64,000 nt of DNA, from contig NC_009718.1 in NCBI RefSeq assembly GCF_000017545.1, positions 1,798,001 through 1,862,000 on the forward strand, written 5' to 3'. Shown one piece after another: positions 43,382 to 51,736 of the stretch (position 1 is its first letter; every line of letters begins with the position of its first letter). The notes below the pieces were generated by a model. The model did not search any database. It saw only the letters and a program-made list of their open reading frames with translations, and was not told where the DNA came from. Made by a program: the position numbers and the translations under genes. The DNA comes from Fervidobacterium nodosum Rt17-B1 (GTDB lineage: Bacteria > Thermotogota > Thermotogae > Thermotogales > Fervidobacteriaceae).

Positions 43382-44230
43382 TTGGTAAAATCAGGTGATA
43401 GAGTAGTACTTTACGGCGAAGACGGCAAAAAATTTATAGTAAAGGTTGAAAGCGGTGGGAAAAAGGGTACACATTTAGGTGTAATAGAATTTGATGAGAT
43501 AATCGGTAAGGAGTTTGGTGACATAGTAACGATTGGTAAAACGCAAAAGTCTTATTACATACTTCCGCCAACTTATATAGACGATGTTTTTTCAATGAAG
43601 AGAAAAACACAGATTATTTATCCAAAAGATTCGAGCTATATTTTGATGAAATTGGATATTAAGCCTGGAACGCGTGTTATAGAGACCGGTGTTGGAAGTG
43701 GAGCAATGTGTGCTGCTATGGCGAGGCTTGTGAGTGAAAATGGGAAAGTATACGCTTACGAAAGGCGAGAGGAATTCTACAATTTAGCATTAAATAATTT
43801 AACAGAATGGGGGTTAGCTGATAGAGTAGAACTTAGATTAAAGGATATATCTATGGGTTTTGACCATTCCAATGTTGATGCTTTATTACTTGATGTTCCT
43901 GATCCGGAAAATTATATTCATTTGTGTTGGGAAGCTCTCGGTGGTGGTGGAAGACTGGGAGTGATATGTCCCACAGTTAATCAGGTGTCAGCTGTACTTG
44001 AGAAGCTTTACGAGTATCCTTTTATAAATGTTGAGGTGTGGGAATCGTTGATGAGACAATACAAACCTTATCCAAATAGATTGAGACCTGTAGATAGGAT
44101 GGTAGCGCATACAACATTTATGATTTTCGCTAGAAAAGTCAACAAGTTTCTTCCAACTCAGATGGATCAGCAGGATGAATCGCAAGTTATTGAACAGAAT
44201 GGGCAAAACGAAAATCTAAAAATTGAGTAG
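43382..44230 (+). CDS. tRNA (adenine-58-N1)-methyltransferase TrmI
   Basis: TrmI methylates A58 in the T-loop of tRNA, which raises melting temperature and is important in thermophiles. A small beta N-terminal domain precedes the Rossmann domain: VIETGVGSGAMCAAMARLV (motif I), AYERREEFYNLA, LLLDVPDPENYIH (motif IV), and the conserved region VEVWESLMRQYKPYPNRLRPVDRMVAHT. It has 282 residues from TTG 43382, which follows GAGGTGA; the ~25 residues after the catalytic domain are Gln/Asn-rich and disordered. It precedes ctp, with a short overlap of the frames upstream of its true start. Confidence 0.92.
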   Translation: MVKSGDRVVLYGEDGKKFIVKVESGGKKGTHLGVIEFDEIIGKEFGDIVTIGKTQKSYYILPPTYIDDVFSMKRKTQIIYPKDSSYILMKLDIKPGTRVIETGVGSGAMCAAMARLVSENGKVYAYERREEFYNLALNNLTEWGLADRVELRLKDISMGFDHSNVDALLLDVPDPENYIHLCWEALGGGGRLGVICPTVNQVSAVLEKLYEYPFINVEVWESLMRQYKPYPNRLRPVDRMVAHTTFMIFARKVNKFLPTQMDQQDESQVIEQNGQNENLKIE

Positions 44231-44276
44231 TATAAAATATAAAATAAGTTGTTTTTTACAGAGAGGGGTGAAAAGT

Positions 44277-45416
44277 ATGAAAAATTTTTGGAAAGGATTA
44301 TTATCGTACTTGTTTGTAGCTTTGGTCGTAGTAGCTTCTAGCGTGATACTTTCTGGAGCAACAAATACAAAGTTGCTTAATTACATATCTCCGCTTTATG
44401 AAACACTTTACAGGATAAATGAAAACTATTACGAGATAAACAAGGTTAATTTTGATGACCTTATTGATTCCGCTATCGATGGTATGGTAAAAGGCCTTGG
44501 AGATGATTTCAGTTATTATTATCCAGCAAAACAAATGACTGAGCAGCAAATTGAAATGGAAGGACAGTATGGAGGTCTTGGTATAGAGGTTACGTATGAT
44601 AATGAAAACCGCGCCGTAAAAATAATAAGCCCAATGTATGGGACACCTGCATGGAGAGTAGGTTTACAGGCTGGAGATTTAATAATAGGTATCGATGATC
44701 AGCCTGTTAGCGAAATGGAATATGAAGTAAAGGTAGTTAGAGAGATTATACAAATAATTCCAGTAAAATCTGGAACAACTATGTACAATGGAAAGAAAAT
44801 TGGTTACATATTATTAACAAAATTCAATGAACCTGTTCCGGCAGAACTTCAAAAGGCACTAAGAAAGTTGTACGATCAAAAAATAGATGCTTTGCTTCTC
44901 GACCTAAGAAACAATCCTGGCGGTTTGCTTGATGTTGCAATACAAGTTTCTAATTACTTTTTAGACGCTGGAAAGATAATAGTGTCGGTAAAAGATAGGA
45001 ATGGAAAAATTACAGATAGGTACATTAGTCAAGGCAACAACTATCCAAAAGTTCCAATGGCGGTACTTGTAAACAATGGTTCGGCATCTGCATCAGAAAT
45101 TGTTGCCGCAGCTTTGAAAGAAAATGGAAGAGCTATACTTGTTGGCCAGAAAACATTTGGTAAGGGTTCTGTACAAAGGGGCTTTCCACTTAGCAATGGT
45201 GGAACTGTGTTTCTTACTATTGCTCATTATCTTACACCTGCTGGTAAAGATATACACAAAGTTGGAATTCAACCTAATATAACAGTAGAAGAAGCCACGT
45301 CTACATCAAGGAAAGTTGATGCAAAGGTTTACACGCTCACTGAAATAGAAGTTGATGTAAATGATCCGGTTATAAAGACCGCTATTGAGAGCATCTTTAA
45401 AAATACCGGAAAATAG
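44277..45416 (+). CDS. C-terminal processing protease (S41 family) with shortened PDZ region
   Basis: A 379-residue S41 protease with an N-terminal membrane segment (about 8-27). The catalytic Ser is in GSASASE (about 268-274) and the Lys is 296 in TFGKGSVQ. The PDZ domain is only about 60 residues (96-155): after GLQAGDLIIGIDDQPVSEM the usual helix and strand (EAVK.LRG..GT.V) are missing and the chain continues straight into EYEVKVVREII. The normal domain is ~85. ATG 44277 has GAGAGGGGTG upstream. Next to it are small envelope genes, an exporter and a glycosyltransferase. Confidence 0.9.
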   Translation: MKNFWKGLLSYLFVALVVVASSVILSGATNTKLLNYISPLYETLYRINENYYEINKVNFDDLIDSAIDGMVKGLGDDFSYYYPAKQMTEQQIEMEGQYGGLGIEVTYDNENRAVKIISPMYGTPAWRVGLQAGDLIIGIDDQPVSEMEYEVKVVREIIQIIPVKSGTTMYNGKKIGYILLTKFNEPVPAELQKALRKLYDQKIDALLLDLRNNPGGLLDVAIQVSNYFLDAGKIIVSVKDRNGKITDRYISQGNNYPKVPMAVLVNNGSASASEIVAAALKENGRAILVGQKTFGKGSVQRGFPLSNGGTVFLTIAHYLTPAGKDIHKVGIQPNITVEEATSTSRKVDAKVYTLTEIEVDVNDPVIKTAIESIFKNTGK

Positions 45417-45428
45417 TTATAATTCAAA

Positions 45429-45953
45429 ATGAAGCTCGAGCTTTTTGCGTTAGTTTTGTTTCTAGTTTCCGTTGTATTAGTTTTTTTCCTTGCTATAGAA
45501 AAAAAAACATCGATAGAGGAGGAGGTTTTTCCTTCTCCCTATCTTTTTCAGAAAAATCCTTATGCTAATGTTATTAAAGACCGCATTAATGAAATCAATA
45601 GGCAACTCTTGTTTTTAGAATATGATGTAAGAATACCTCAAAAAAATTTGAATTCAAAAGAACTTGAGAATATAATTTTTAGCATAAATGATCCGAGAGC
45701 GAAAAAAATTGCAGTCAAGCGCATTTGGAAGTATTGGTGGGGGTATGGTGTAGAAGAAATCACCTTTAAAATAAAACACATAGAGATAAGGTGGTATCCA
45801 AAAATTCATTTCTCCAAAGCAGCTCAAATAACTTTTGGGGAAGCACTTTATAAAGCACTTAATGGTGAAGAGTCTTATTTTTATCCAGGTAAAGCCGATA
45901 AAGATATAATTAAAAATATTTCAGAAAAATACAAAGTGCTAATTTATTATTAA
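45429..45953 (+). CDS. Unknown protein with N-terminal membrane segment
   Basis: I do not recognise this 174-residue protein. An N-terminal hydrophobic segment (about 3-22) is followed by a polar region with an Arg/Lys-rich and Trp-rich core (KRIWKYWWGYGVEEITFKIK) and a Tyr-rich end (YKVLIYY). It should be anchored with the rest outside the membrane. There is no visible SD, so the start is uncertain, though the ATG follows ctp by 12 bases. It may be an envelope accessory of the ctp-exporter group. Confidence 0.5.
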   Translation: MKLELFALVLFLVSVVLVFFLAIEKKTSIEEEVFPSPYLFQKNPYANVIKDRINEINRQLLFLEYDVRIPQKNLNSKELENIIFSINDPRAKKIAVKRIWKYWWGYGVEEITFKIKHIEIRWYPKIHFSKAAQITFGEALYKALNGEESYFYPGKADKDIIKNISEKYKVLIYY

Positions 45954-45992
45954 AAGCTACTTAGATAATACATTAGATGATTGCGAGGTGTA

Positions 45993-46259
45993 TTGAACCT
46001 GAAAAGTAAATCATTTGTAGAAATGTTGAAATCTATAACTTCGATATTATTTTTGATTTTTCTTTATTCATGGTCTGCAAAAAAACTTCATCTTGAGATA
46101 TTTTTGCTCGACAATTATGTTTTCAACTTTTTTTTGTTGTATATTCCTTCTCTTGTATTTTTTTCGAGCATGTTTCTCAATCTTGAGGATGTTTTTAAAG
46201 AAGTCCAGAGAACGATATTGTATTCTCTTGTGCCGATTATAGCGTTTTTGGTAGGGTGA
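45993..46259 (+). CDS. Small unknown membrane protein, interrupted by in-frame TGA
   Basis: The frame from TTG 45993 (after GCGAGGTG) encodes 88 residues with three probable membrane segments (TSILFLIFLYSWSA, NFFLLYIPSLVFFSSMF, LYSLVPIIAFLVG). It then meets TGA at 46257-46259. The same frame continues for 45 more codons (see next entry) with matching membrane-protein character. I cannot assign a family. It may be a gene broken by a nonsense mutation or a sequence error, or two short products. Confidence 0.5.
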   Translation: MNLKSKSFVEMLKSITSILFLIFLYSWSAKKLHLEIFLLDNYVFNFFLLYIPSLVFFSSMFLNLEDVFKEVQRTILYSLVPIIAFLVG

Positions 46260-46397
46260 TATGGTCGCTCATTTTATTCCTCGTTTGTTATATGCTATGC
46301 AATTTCTAATCTTATACTTCCAAATTTCAAAAAAAGATACCCTGTAATAATATTTAATGGATCAGCTATAATACTATTTTTAATATGGAGGGTATGA
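46260..46397 (+). other. In-frame continuation of the small membrane gene after TGA
   Basis: Directly after the TGA the same frame reads YGRSFYSSFVICYAISNL and on through PVIIFNGSAIILFLIW to a stop at 46395-46397, 45 codons with a membrane-type composition. It ends within the SD-start region of the following exporter gene (GGAGGGTATGA), as intact operon genes often do. This makes a single ~134-residue gene in the past or by readthrough more likely than chance. A separate 28-codon frame (ATG 46261) is out of this frame. Confidence 0.4.
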
Positions 46398-46400
46398 AAA

Positions 46401-48749
46401 TTGGAAAAGTTCTCAAAAAAATACGTGGAATTTATATTAAAAAATTCTAATAGAGTTTTATTAATATTAGTTATACTATCCATTTTATTAGGACTTTACT
46501 CTCTTTTTGGGTTAAAAATTAATGCTGATATAACAGGACTGGCTCCAAAAGATGATCCGAGATTTAAAGATCTTGTGAAGTACACCAATGAAAAAGTGAC
46601 TTCCAATACTCTGCTTGTTGCAATTTTAAATGTTGAAAATAAAAATTTTGATGCTATAGCTTCAGATTTAAAAAGATTATTTGAAAGCACACCTTATATT
46701 CATCAAGCTGAAGCTTTTGATAATCCAGAAACGTTAGTTAAATACGGTATGCTATCGATAAGCGAAGGTTCTATCTCAGAAAGTTTGAATTATTACCAAA
46801 GTTTAGCGAAAATTGAGCCACGCACACTTGTTGATTTTAGATTTTGGAGAAACATAGGTAATGCGCTTTACGATTTAAACAGTTATCTTGAAGAACTTGT
46901 GAAAAAAAGTGGTATCAAAAAATATTATTTGACATCACCAAATAACGATCTTTTAGTTATGAATTTTTCTATTTCAAAGCCTATGTCCGATGTGAAGTTC
47001 GTTACTGAATGTGTGGAAAATTTAAAGAATGAAGTTAAAAAAATAGAGAAAAAATACGGTGTAGAGATAAAATTTTCTGGTGGAGTAATGGGGACGTATG
47101 AGGCGAATAAACAAGCATCCAAAGACTTTACTATCACAAGTATTATTTCAATCATTGGAATTGTAATTGTGCTTATTTTAGGTTTTGGAAATCTTTTGGA
47201 ATTGATCTTGCTTTTCGTCGGTCTTCTGATGTCCATGGCTATAAGTTTAGGTGTGATAGCACTGCTCTTGCGGGAATTAAATATAGTAACTACCTTTGTT
47301 AATGCTATGTTGCTTGGATTAGGAATTGATTATGCGATGTACATAGTTACAAGGATTCAGGAGAGATTTAGTGTAGAGGGAGTTAGTGAGAAAAGCATAG
47401 TAGATGCGTTTATAGAGAATTTTAGACCATCATTCATTTCCATGTTAACAACTGCAATAGCTTTTGCTATTATGGTTTTAAGCCCTTCAAATGCTATAAA
47501 ACAAATGGGTATATCAGTATCTGTAGGTATAGCTATATATTTCTTTACTTTCAATACATTTGTTCCTATAGCTCATTACAAGCTTTTAAACAAATTCAAA
47601 AGAAGAGAACGAGAAACTTATATACGCGTTGTTGATTTAATAAGAAGAAGCAGAATAATATACATTTTTACAATCTTTGCTACTATTTTGTTTGCTTTGG
47701 TTGGTATATATTCAGTAATGAATTTCTCATATACTGCTTCGAGTTTAATTTCCAAAAACTCAGAATCCACAATAACTTCCGAATTAATATCTAAGAAATT
47801 CGGAGCGGTTGGTGCAAGCGACGTTGTTATAGCGGAACCAGATGTTCAAAAATTAACCATGACTCTTTCTAAATTGAAAGAAAAAAATATTATTAATGCA
47901 GACTTTTCTATTCTTTCATTCATACAAGACCCAGAGAAAATAGCTAAGGAAAAATCGAATATCTATGTCCAAGTTCTTCAGTTGACCAATATACCAATTC
48001 TTGAGGTAATTTTCAAAAAATATGGTCTTTACGAAAGTTTTGTATCAACAGTCGATGTTATAAAAAATATTTCCACCACTCAGGATTTATTTAATCTAAT
48101 GGAGAAAGACATTCCTAGTTTATTCTATAAGGATATAAACGGTAATAGATACCTGCTTGCCTATGTAACCCCATCAATTAATATTTGGGAAGGAAATAAT
48201 ATTAAGAAATTCTTTAATTCTGTCGGAAATTACAAAGTTTACGGCTACACAGCGCTTTTTTACAACATAATTGAAGAATTAATTAATTCCACAATTTGGG
48301 TTTTTGTTCTAGTGTTTATTGTAGAACTTATAATTTTGTACATAGATTTTAAAAATTTCAAAAGGTCAATTGCTATTATTGTTTTAACAGTCTTAAATAC
48401 TCTTTCTGCTTTTGGAATTTCATACCTTGTTGGAATAAAAACAACGTTTATTACTTTCATCGTCTTGCCAATCTTTCTTGGGATAGGTGTTGATAGCCTT
48501 GTGGAGATCGATCACAGCATTAAATTTGGTCGAGAAAGTATTATAAAAACTGAGAAGGCAATTATAATGTCTATACTCACGACAGTAGTATCTTTCGCAA
48601 GTTTTTTAATTGCTGGTGGACAGTTGCTAAGAGAATTTGGTTTTGTAACATCGGCAGGTTTGCTTGGAGCACTGTTTATTTCAATCTTTTGGTATTTGAA
48701 TATTGTTGATCCACATTTTGGATTTAAGAGAAAGGTTGATAAAAAATGA
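46401..48749 (+). CDS. MMPL/RND-type membrane exporter
   Basis: The 782-residue protein is an RND-superfamily transporter of the MMPL class: 12 membrane segments in two halves, each with a large external domain. The first half includes TITSIISIIGIVIVLILGF, the functionally important GLGIDYAMYIVTR segment, and the second LPIFLGIGVDSLVEIDHS. It starts at TTG 46401, behind GGAGGG. Relatives export lipids, hopanoids or sterols; here the neighbouring glycosyltransferase, overlapping by four bases, points to a lipid or glycolipid substrate, but this is an inference. Confidence 0.88.
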   Translation: MEKFSKKYVEFILKNSNRVLLILVILSILLGLYSLFGLKINADITGLAPKDDPRFKDLVKYTNEKVTSNTLLVAILNVENKNFDAIASDLKRLFESTPYIHQAEAFDNPETLVKYGMLSISEGSISESLNYYQSLAKIEPRTLVDFRFWRNIGNALYDLNSYLEELVKKSGIKKYYLTSPNNDLLVMNFSISKPMSDVKFVTECVENLKNEVKKIEKKYGVEIKFSGGVMGTYEANKQASKDFTITSIISIIGIVIVLILGFGNLLELILLFVGLLMSMAISLGVIALLLRELNIVTTFVNAMLLGLGIDYAMYIVTRIQERFSVEGVSEKSIVDAFIENFRPSFISMLTTAIAFAIMVLSPSNAIKQMGISVSVGIAIYFFTFNTFVPIAHYKLLNKFKRRERETYIRVVDLIRRSRIIYIFTIFATILFALVGIYSVMNFSYTASSLISKNSESTITSELISKKFGAVGASDVVIAEPDVQKLTMTLSKLKEKNIINADFSILSFIQDPEKIAKEKSNIYVQVLQLTNIPILEVIFKKYGLYESFVSTVDVIKNISTTQDLFNLMEKDIPSLFYKDINGNRYLLAYVTPSINIWEGNNIKKFFNSVGNYKVYGYTALFYNIIEELINSTIWVFVLVFIVELIILYIDFKNFKRSIAIIVLTVLNTLSAFGISYLVGIKTTFITFIVLPIFLGIGVDSLVEIDHSIKFGRESIIKTEKAIIMSILTTVVSFASFLIAGGQLLREFGFVTSAGLLGALFISIFWYLNIVDPHFGFKRKVDKK

Positions 48750-49966
48750 ATATACTGATGGTGTCAGATACGTATTTACCACAGATAAACGGTGTTGCGA
48801 CATCGATATATTTGTCTAAAAAATACCTTGAAATGAAAGGGCACGAGGTTTTTGTTGTTGCCCCAGTTTCACCAGATAACGATAAAAAAGTATTAGTTAT
48901 TCCTGGGGTACCTTTTCTTTTGGAAAAGCAACATAGGATAGTTTTTGCAAATCATTTGAAAATATTGGAATTTGCTAAGAATAATAATATTGAAATTATT
49001 CATAGTCATGATCCGTTCGCTTTAGGGATGAGAGCTTTGAAGGTCCAAAAAGATTTAAAAATTCCACACATCCATACATACCATACTTTACTAACCGAAT
49101 ATCGTCATTATGTTCCACCCCCTTTTACACCTGATCGAAAGACTGTTGAAGAATTTTCACGATGGTTCTGCAATAAAGTTAATTTTGTTATTGCACCAAC
49201 GAAAGAAATAGAAGAAGAATTATTGAAGTACAAAGTTGAAAGGCCTATAGAAGTTATACCAACAGGTATAGATACTATCGAGTTTTCTAAACCTGCTGAA
49301 GAGGATGTAAGAAAATTATTTAACATTCCAAAAGATGCTATTTTATTAATGTACGCAGGAAGGCTTGCGAAGGAAAAGAATTTAGAGTTCCTATTTAAAG
49401 TCGTTGGGAAATATATGAATAACCATCAAGACGTATGGTTTATGGTTGTAGGTGATGGCCCTGAGAGAAAAGAATTGGAACAATACTCTGAAGATATAGG
49501 AATCAAAAACAGGGTTGTTTTTACAGGATACGTGCCACATCAAAAGATAAAAGATTATTATAAAGCTTCTGATTTGTTTGTCTTTGCTTCTTTAACAGAG
49601 ACGCAAGGCTTAGTTGTACTTGAGTCTCTTGCAAGTGGAACACCTGTTGTTGCAATTGCTTATAAAGGTGTTGCAAATGTGCTTGTAAACGGTGAAGGTG
49701 CTATCACAACAGGCGTTAGCGAGGACGAATTTTACGAGGCTATAGAAAAAGCGTTATCAATGAAAGAAACACTAAAACACAAAGGTGTCGAATACGTTGA
49801 AAAGTATTGGTCGATGAACACAATGGTTGAAAAATTAGAGAAAATATATGAAAATGCCTTAAAAGAAGGATACATTGATTTTAATATGCCATCTATAATT
49901 AACACATCCTTACAATTAAAGATAAATGCTTTATTCAAAAAACTTACCGAAAGGTTTAGTGATTAA
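48746..49966 (+). CDS. GT4-family glycosyltransferase
   Basis: This 406-residue GT-B enzyme is like the diglucosyl/monoglucosyl-diacylglycerol synthases of thermophiles. The N-terminal domain starts MNILMVSDTYLPQINGVATSI, and the donor-binding domain has MYAGRLAKEKNLEFLF, VVGDGPERKEL, and the retaining-GT EX7E motif in FASLTETQGLVVLESLASGTPVVA. It probably glucosylates membrane lipid. It overlaps the exporter by four bases and is last in the long operon; it converges on rsgA with a 19-base gap and no visible terminator. Confidence 0.9.
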   Translation: MNILMVSDTYLPQINGVATSIYLSKKYLEMKGHEVFVVAPVSPDNDKKVLVIPGVPFLLEKQHRIVFANHLKILEFAKNNNIEIIHSHDPFALGMRALKVQKDLKIPHIHTYHTLLTEYRHYVPPPFTPDRKTVEEFSRWFCNKVNFVIAPTKEIEEELLKYKVERPIEVIPTGIDTIEFSKPAEEDVRKLFNIPKDAILLMYAGRLAKEKNLEFLFKVVGKYMNNHQDVWFMVVGDGPERKELEQYSEDIGIKNRVVFTGYVPHQKIKDYYKASDLFVFASLTETQGLVVLESLASGTPVVAIAYKGVANVLVNGEGAITTGVSEDEFYEAIEKALSMKETLKHKGVEYVEKYWSMNTMVEKLEKIYENALKEGYIDFNMPSIINTSLQLKINALFKKLTERFSD

Positions 49967-49985
49967 TTTTCGATTTTAATGAAAA

Positions 49986-50894
49986 CTACTCCAAAGCTTC
50001 TTTTCTGAGCTCTTGAAGTTCTTCTAGCATCCTTTGATAGCTTTCGTATCGTGAATATGGAATTTTTCCTTTTTTGACCATTTCTTTTACGTGGCATCCC
50101 GGTTCATCTATATGATAGCAATCTGGGAAATAGCATTTATCATTTTCAAATTCTATAAAAAGTTCTCTTAAAATATTTTCAGAAATATGGTCTATATCTA
50201 AGCTTGCGAAACCAGGTGTATCTACAACCCAACCACCAAATGATAACCTTAGTAACTCTGCGGCGGTGGTTGTATGCTTTCCTCTGCCAAGCTTTTCGGA
50301 AATCTCACCAGTTCTTAATTTCAAATTATTTTCAATCGAATTGAGCAAACTACTTTTTCCAACACCAGACATACCGGCAAAAACAGATATTTTTCCCGAA
50401 AGTTGCTGTTTTAATTCTTCTATACCATAACCTGTCATCGCACTTGTCTTTACTACGGGGTAAAGTTTTTTGTAAATACTCTCGAATTCTTTTATTTGTT
50501 CTTCTTTTAGCAAATCTACCTTGTTCAACACTATAACAATTGGAAGTCCCTCGTATTCCACTAAAACGATGAATCTATCCAATATATCAAGTGGGACTGC
50601 AGGCTTATCTATAGTTGTTACTATAATTACCTGATCAATATTAGCTACGCTTGGTTTTTTTAGTTCAGATTTTCTATTTAATATATTCTCAACAACGCCT
50701 TCATTTCCGACAATTTTTGTGTATTCCACTATATCGCCTGTTATTGGTCTTATCCCCTGCTTTTTAAATTTCCCACGTAATTTGCATAGAAATTGTTCTC
50801 CTGTTTCAATGTCCTCGACCACTAAAAGATTTGAATAAAACTTAACGACTATCCCTCTCCTTCTCAAAGCTTTATTAATAACTGTATCGCTCAC
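49986..50894 (-). CDS. rsgA: Ribosome small-subunit biogenesis GTPase RsgA
   Basis: RsgA checks late 30S assembly. The circularly permuted GTPase is evident: NKVDLL (G4) precedes FAGMSGVGKSSLLNSI (G1), followed by GRGKHTTT (G2) and VDTPGF (G3). There is an N-terminal OB domain (RRGIVVKFYSNLLVVED) and a C-terminal zinc motif CYFPDCYHIDEPGC. It begins at the last base of the PASTA gene. In Firmicutes rsgA follows prkC; here it follows a PASTA protein without a kinase. Confidence 0.95.
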   Translation of the reverse strand: MSDTVINKALRRRGIVVKFYSNLLVVEDIETGEQFLCKLRGKFKKQGIRPITGDIVEYTKIVGNEGVVENILNRKSELKKPSVANIDQVIIVTTIDKPAVPLDILDRFIVLVEYEGLPIVIVLNKVDLLKEEQIKEFESIYKKLYPVVKTSAMTGYGIEELKQQLSGKISVFAGMSGVGKSSLLNSIENNLKLRTGEISEKLGRGKHTTTAAELLRLSFGGWVVDTPGFASLDIDHISENILRELFIEFENDKCYFPDCYHIDEPGCHVKEMVKKGKIPYSRYESYQRMLEELQELRKEALE

Positions 50895-51709
50895 TAAAAT
50901 TGCCCTCCTTCTGTTCCAATTCCATTTTCTGTACTTTCTGTTGAAGATTGGTTATTTTGATCAGGTTGTATTTGTATTGGTTGAGAAGTATTACCTGAAT
51001 TTGGTTCAGTTGATTGCTGGACCTCTTCATAATTTTTTACATCAACGCTTGGAGGAATAATTTCTATAGGAGTACTTGAGGTACTACTCTCTTCTTGATT
51101 AATACCTTCTTGATTAATACCTTCGTTTTGGTTTGATTGATTGGAAATGGAAGAACTTCCGGAACTTACAAATAAAGTTATACTATCCCAACTCTTAACT
51201 TGACTTTTCGGAGTTGGAGACGTAGAGATTACCGTTCCATAAAACTCTGATGCTGGTACATATCTAACAGATGGTATTATGTTCACTTCTCTCAATATAG
51301 TTTGTACAGTTTTATACCAAGCGTATTTAAAGTCAGGTAATTCCATCGTAACTGTCTTAATACTTTCCGTGAAGAGTTTAACTTCACTTCTAATCTTAAC
51401 TCTTGTATTTGGTGGTGGATCCATTTTAATCACTTTTCCTTCTCCACCAATAACTATTACCTTAAAGCCCTTATTTTTCAATATCTCACTAGCTACTTTG
51501 GAATCTTGATTGATATAGTTTTCTAAAATGACAGTTCCGCGCCTTGCTTTTATGTAAATATTAAAGTAAAACAGTAATGAGCCAAAGATTATGCCGATTA
51601 TTAAACCGATTATGATTAATGAAAAAGTTGTTGTAAATTGTACGAAGAATCCACCTTTTTTTCCAAATTTTCTATTAAACGAATCTTTTCTAACTCTTTT
51701 ATCTATCAA
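50894..51709 (-). CDS. Membrane-anchored PASTA-domain protein without kinase
   Basis: The 271-residue protein has a short basic cytoplasmic N-terminus, one membrane segment (about 26-50, TFSLIIIGLIIGIIFGSLLF) and two or so PASTA-like repeats (VASEILKNKGFKVIVIGGEGKVIKMDPPPNTRVK; PDFKYAWYKTVQTILREVNI...ISTSPTPKSQV). A Ser/Gln/Asn-rich tail follows, with two tandem copies of a 15-base repeat. PASTA units bind peptidoglycan fragments. It occupies the place of the PASTA kinase PrkC between rlmN and rsgA, but has no kinase domain. Confidence 0.88.
   Translation of the reverse strand: MIDKRVRKDSFNRKFGKKGGFFVQFTTTFSLIIIGLIIGIIFGSLLFYFNIYIKARRGTVILENYINQDSKVASEILKNKGFKVIVIGGEGKVIKMDPPPNTRVKIRSEVKLFTESIKTVTMELPDFKYAWYKTVQTILREVNIIPSVRYVPASEFYGTVISTSPTPKSQVKSWDSITLFVSSGSSSISNQSNQNEGINQEGINQEESSTSSTPIEIIPPSVDVKNYEEVQQSTEPNSGNTSQPIQIQPDQNNQSSTESTENGIGTEGGQF
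51092..51121. repeat. Tandem 15-bp repeat inside the PASTA gene tail
   Basis: Two perfect copies of TTCTTGATTAATACC (51092-51106 and 51107-51121) encode the repeated Gly-Ile-Asn-Gln-Glu of the low-complexity tail. In-frame, so copy number could change without breaking the protein. Confidence 0.85.
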
Positions 51710-51736
51710 ATTTTATTCCTCCTTTTCACTTTTTGG

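Noticed and set aside
46261-46347. Separate 28-codon gene starting at ATG 46261
   Set aside because: It has no SD and no recognisable features; the +0 frame continuation is more membrane-like and ends at the next gene's SD.
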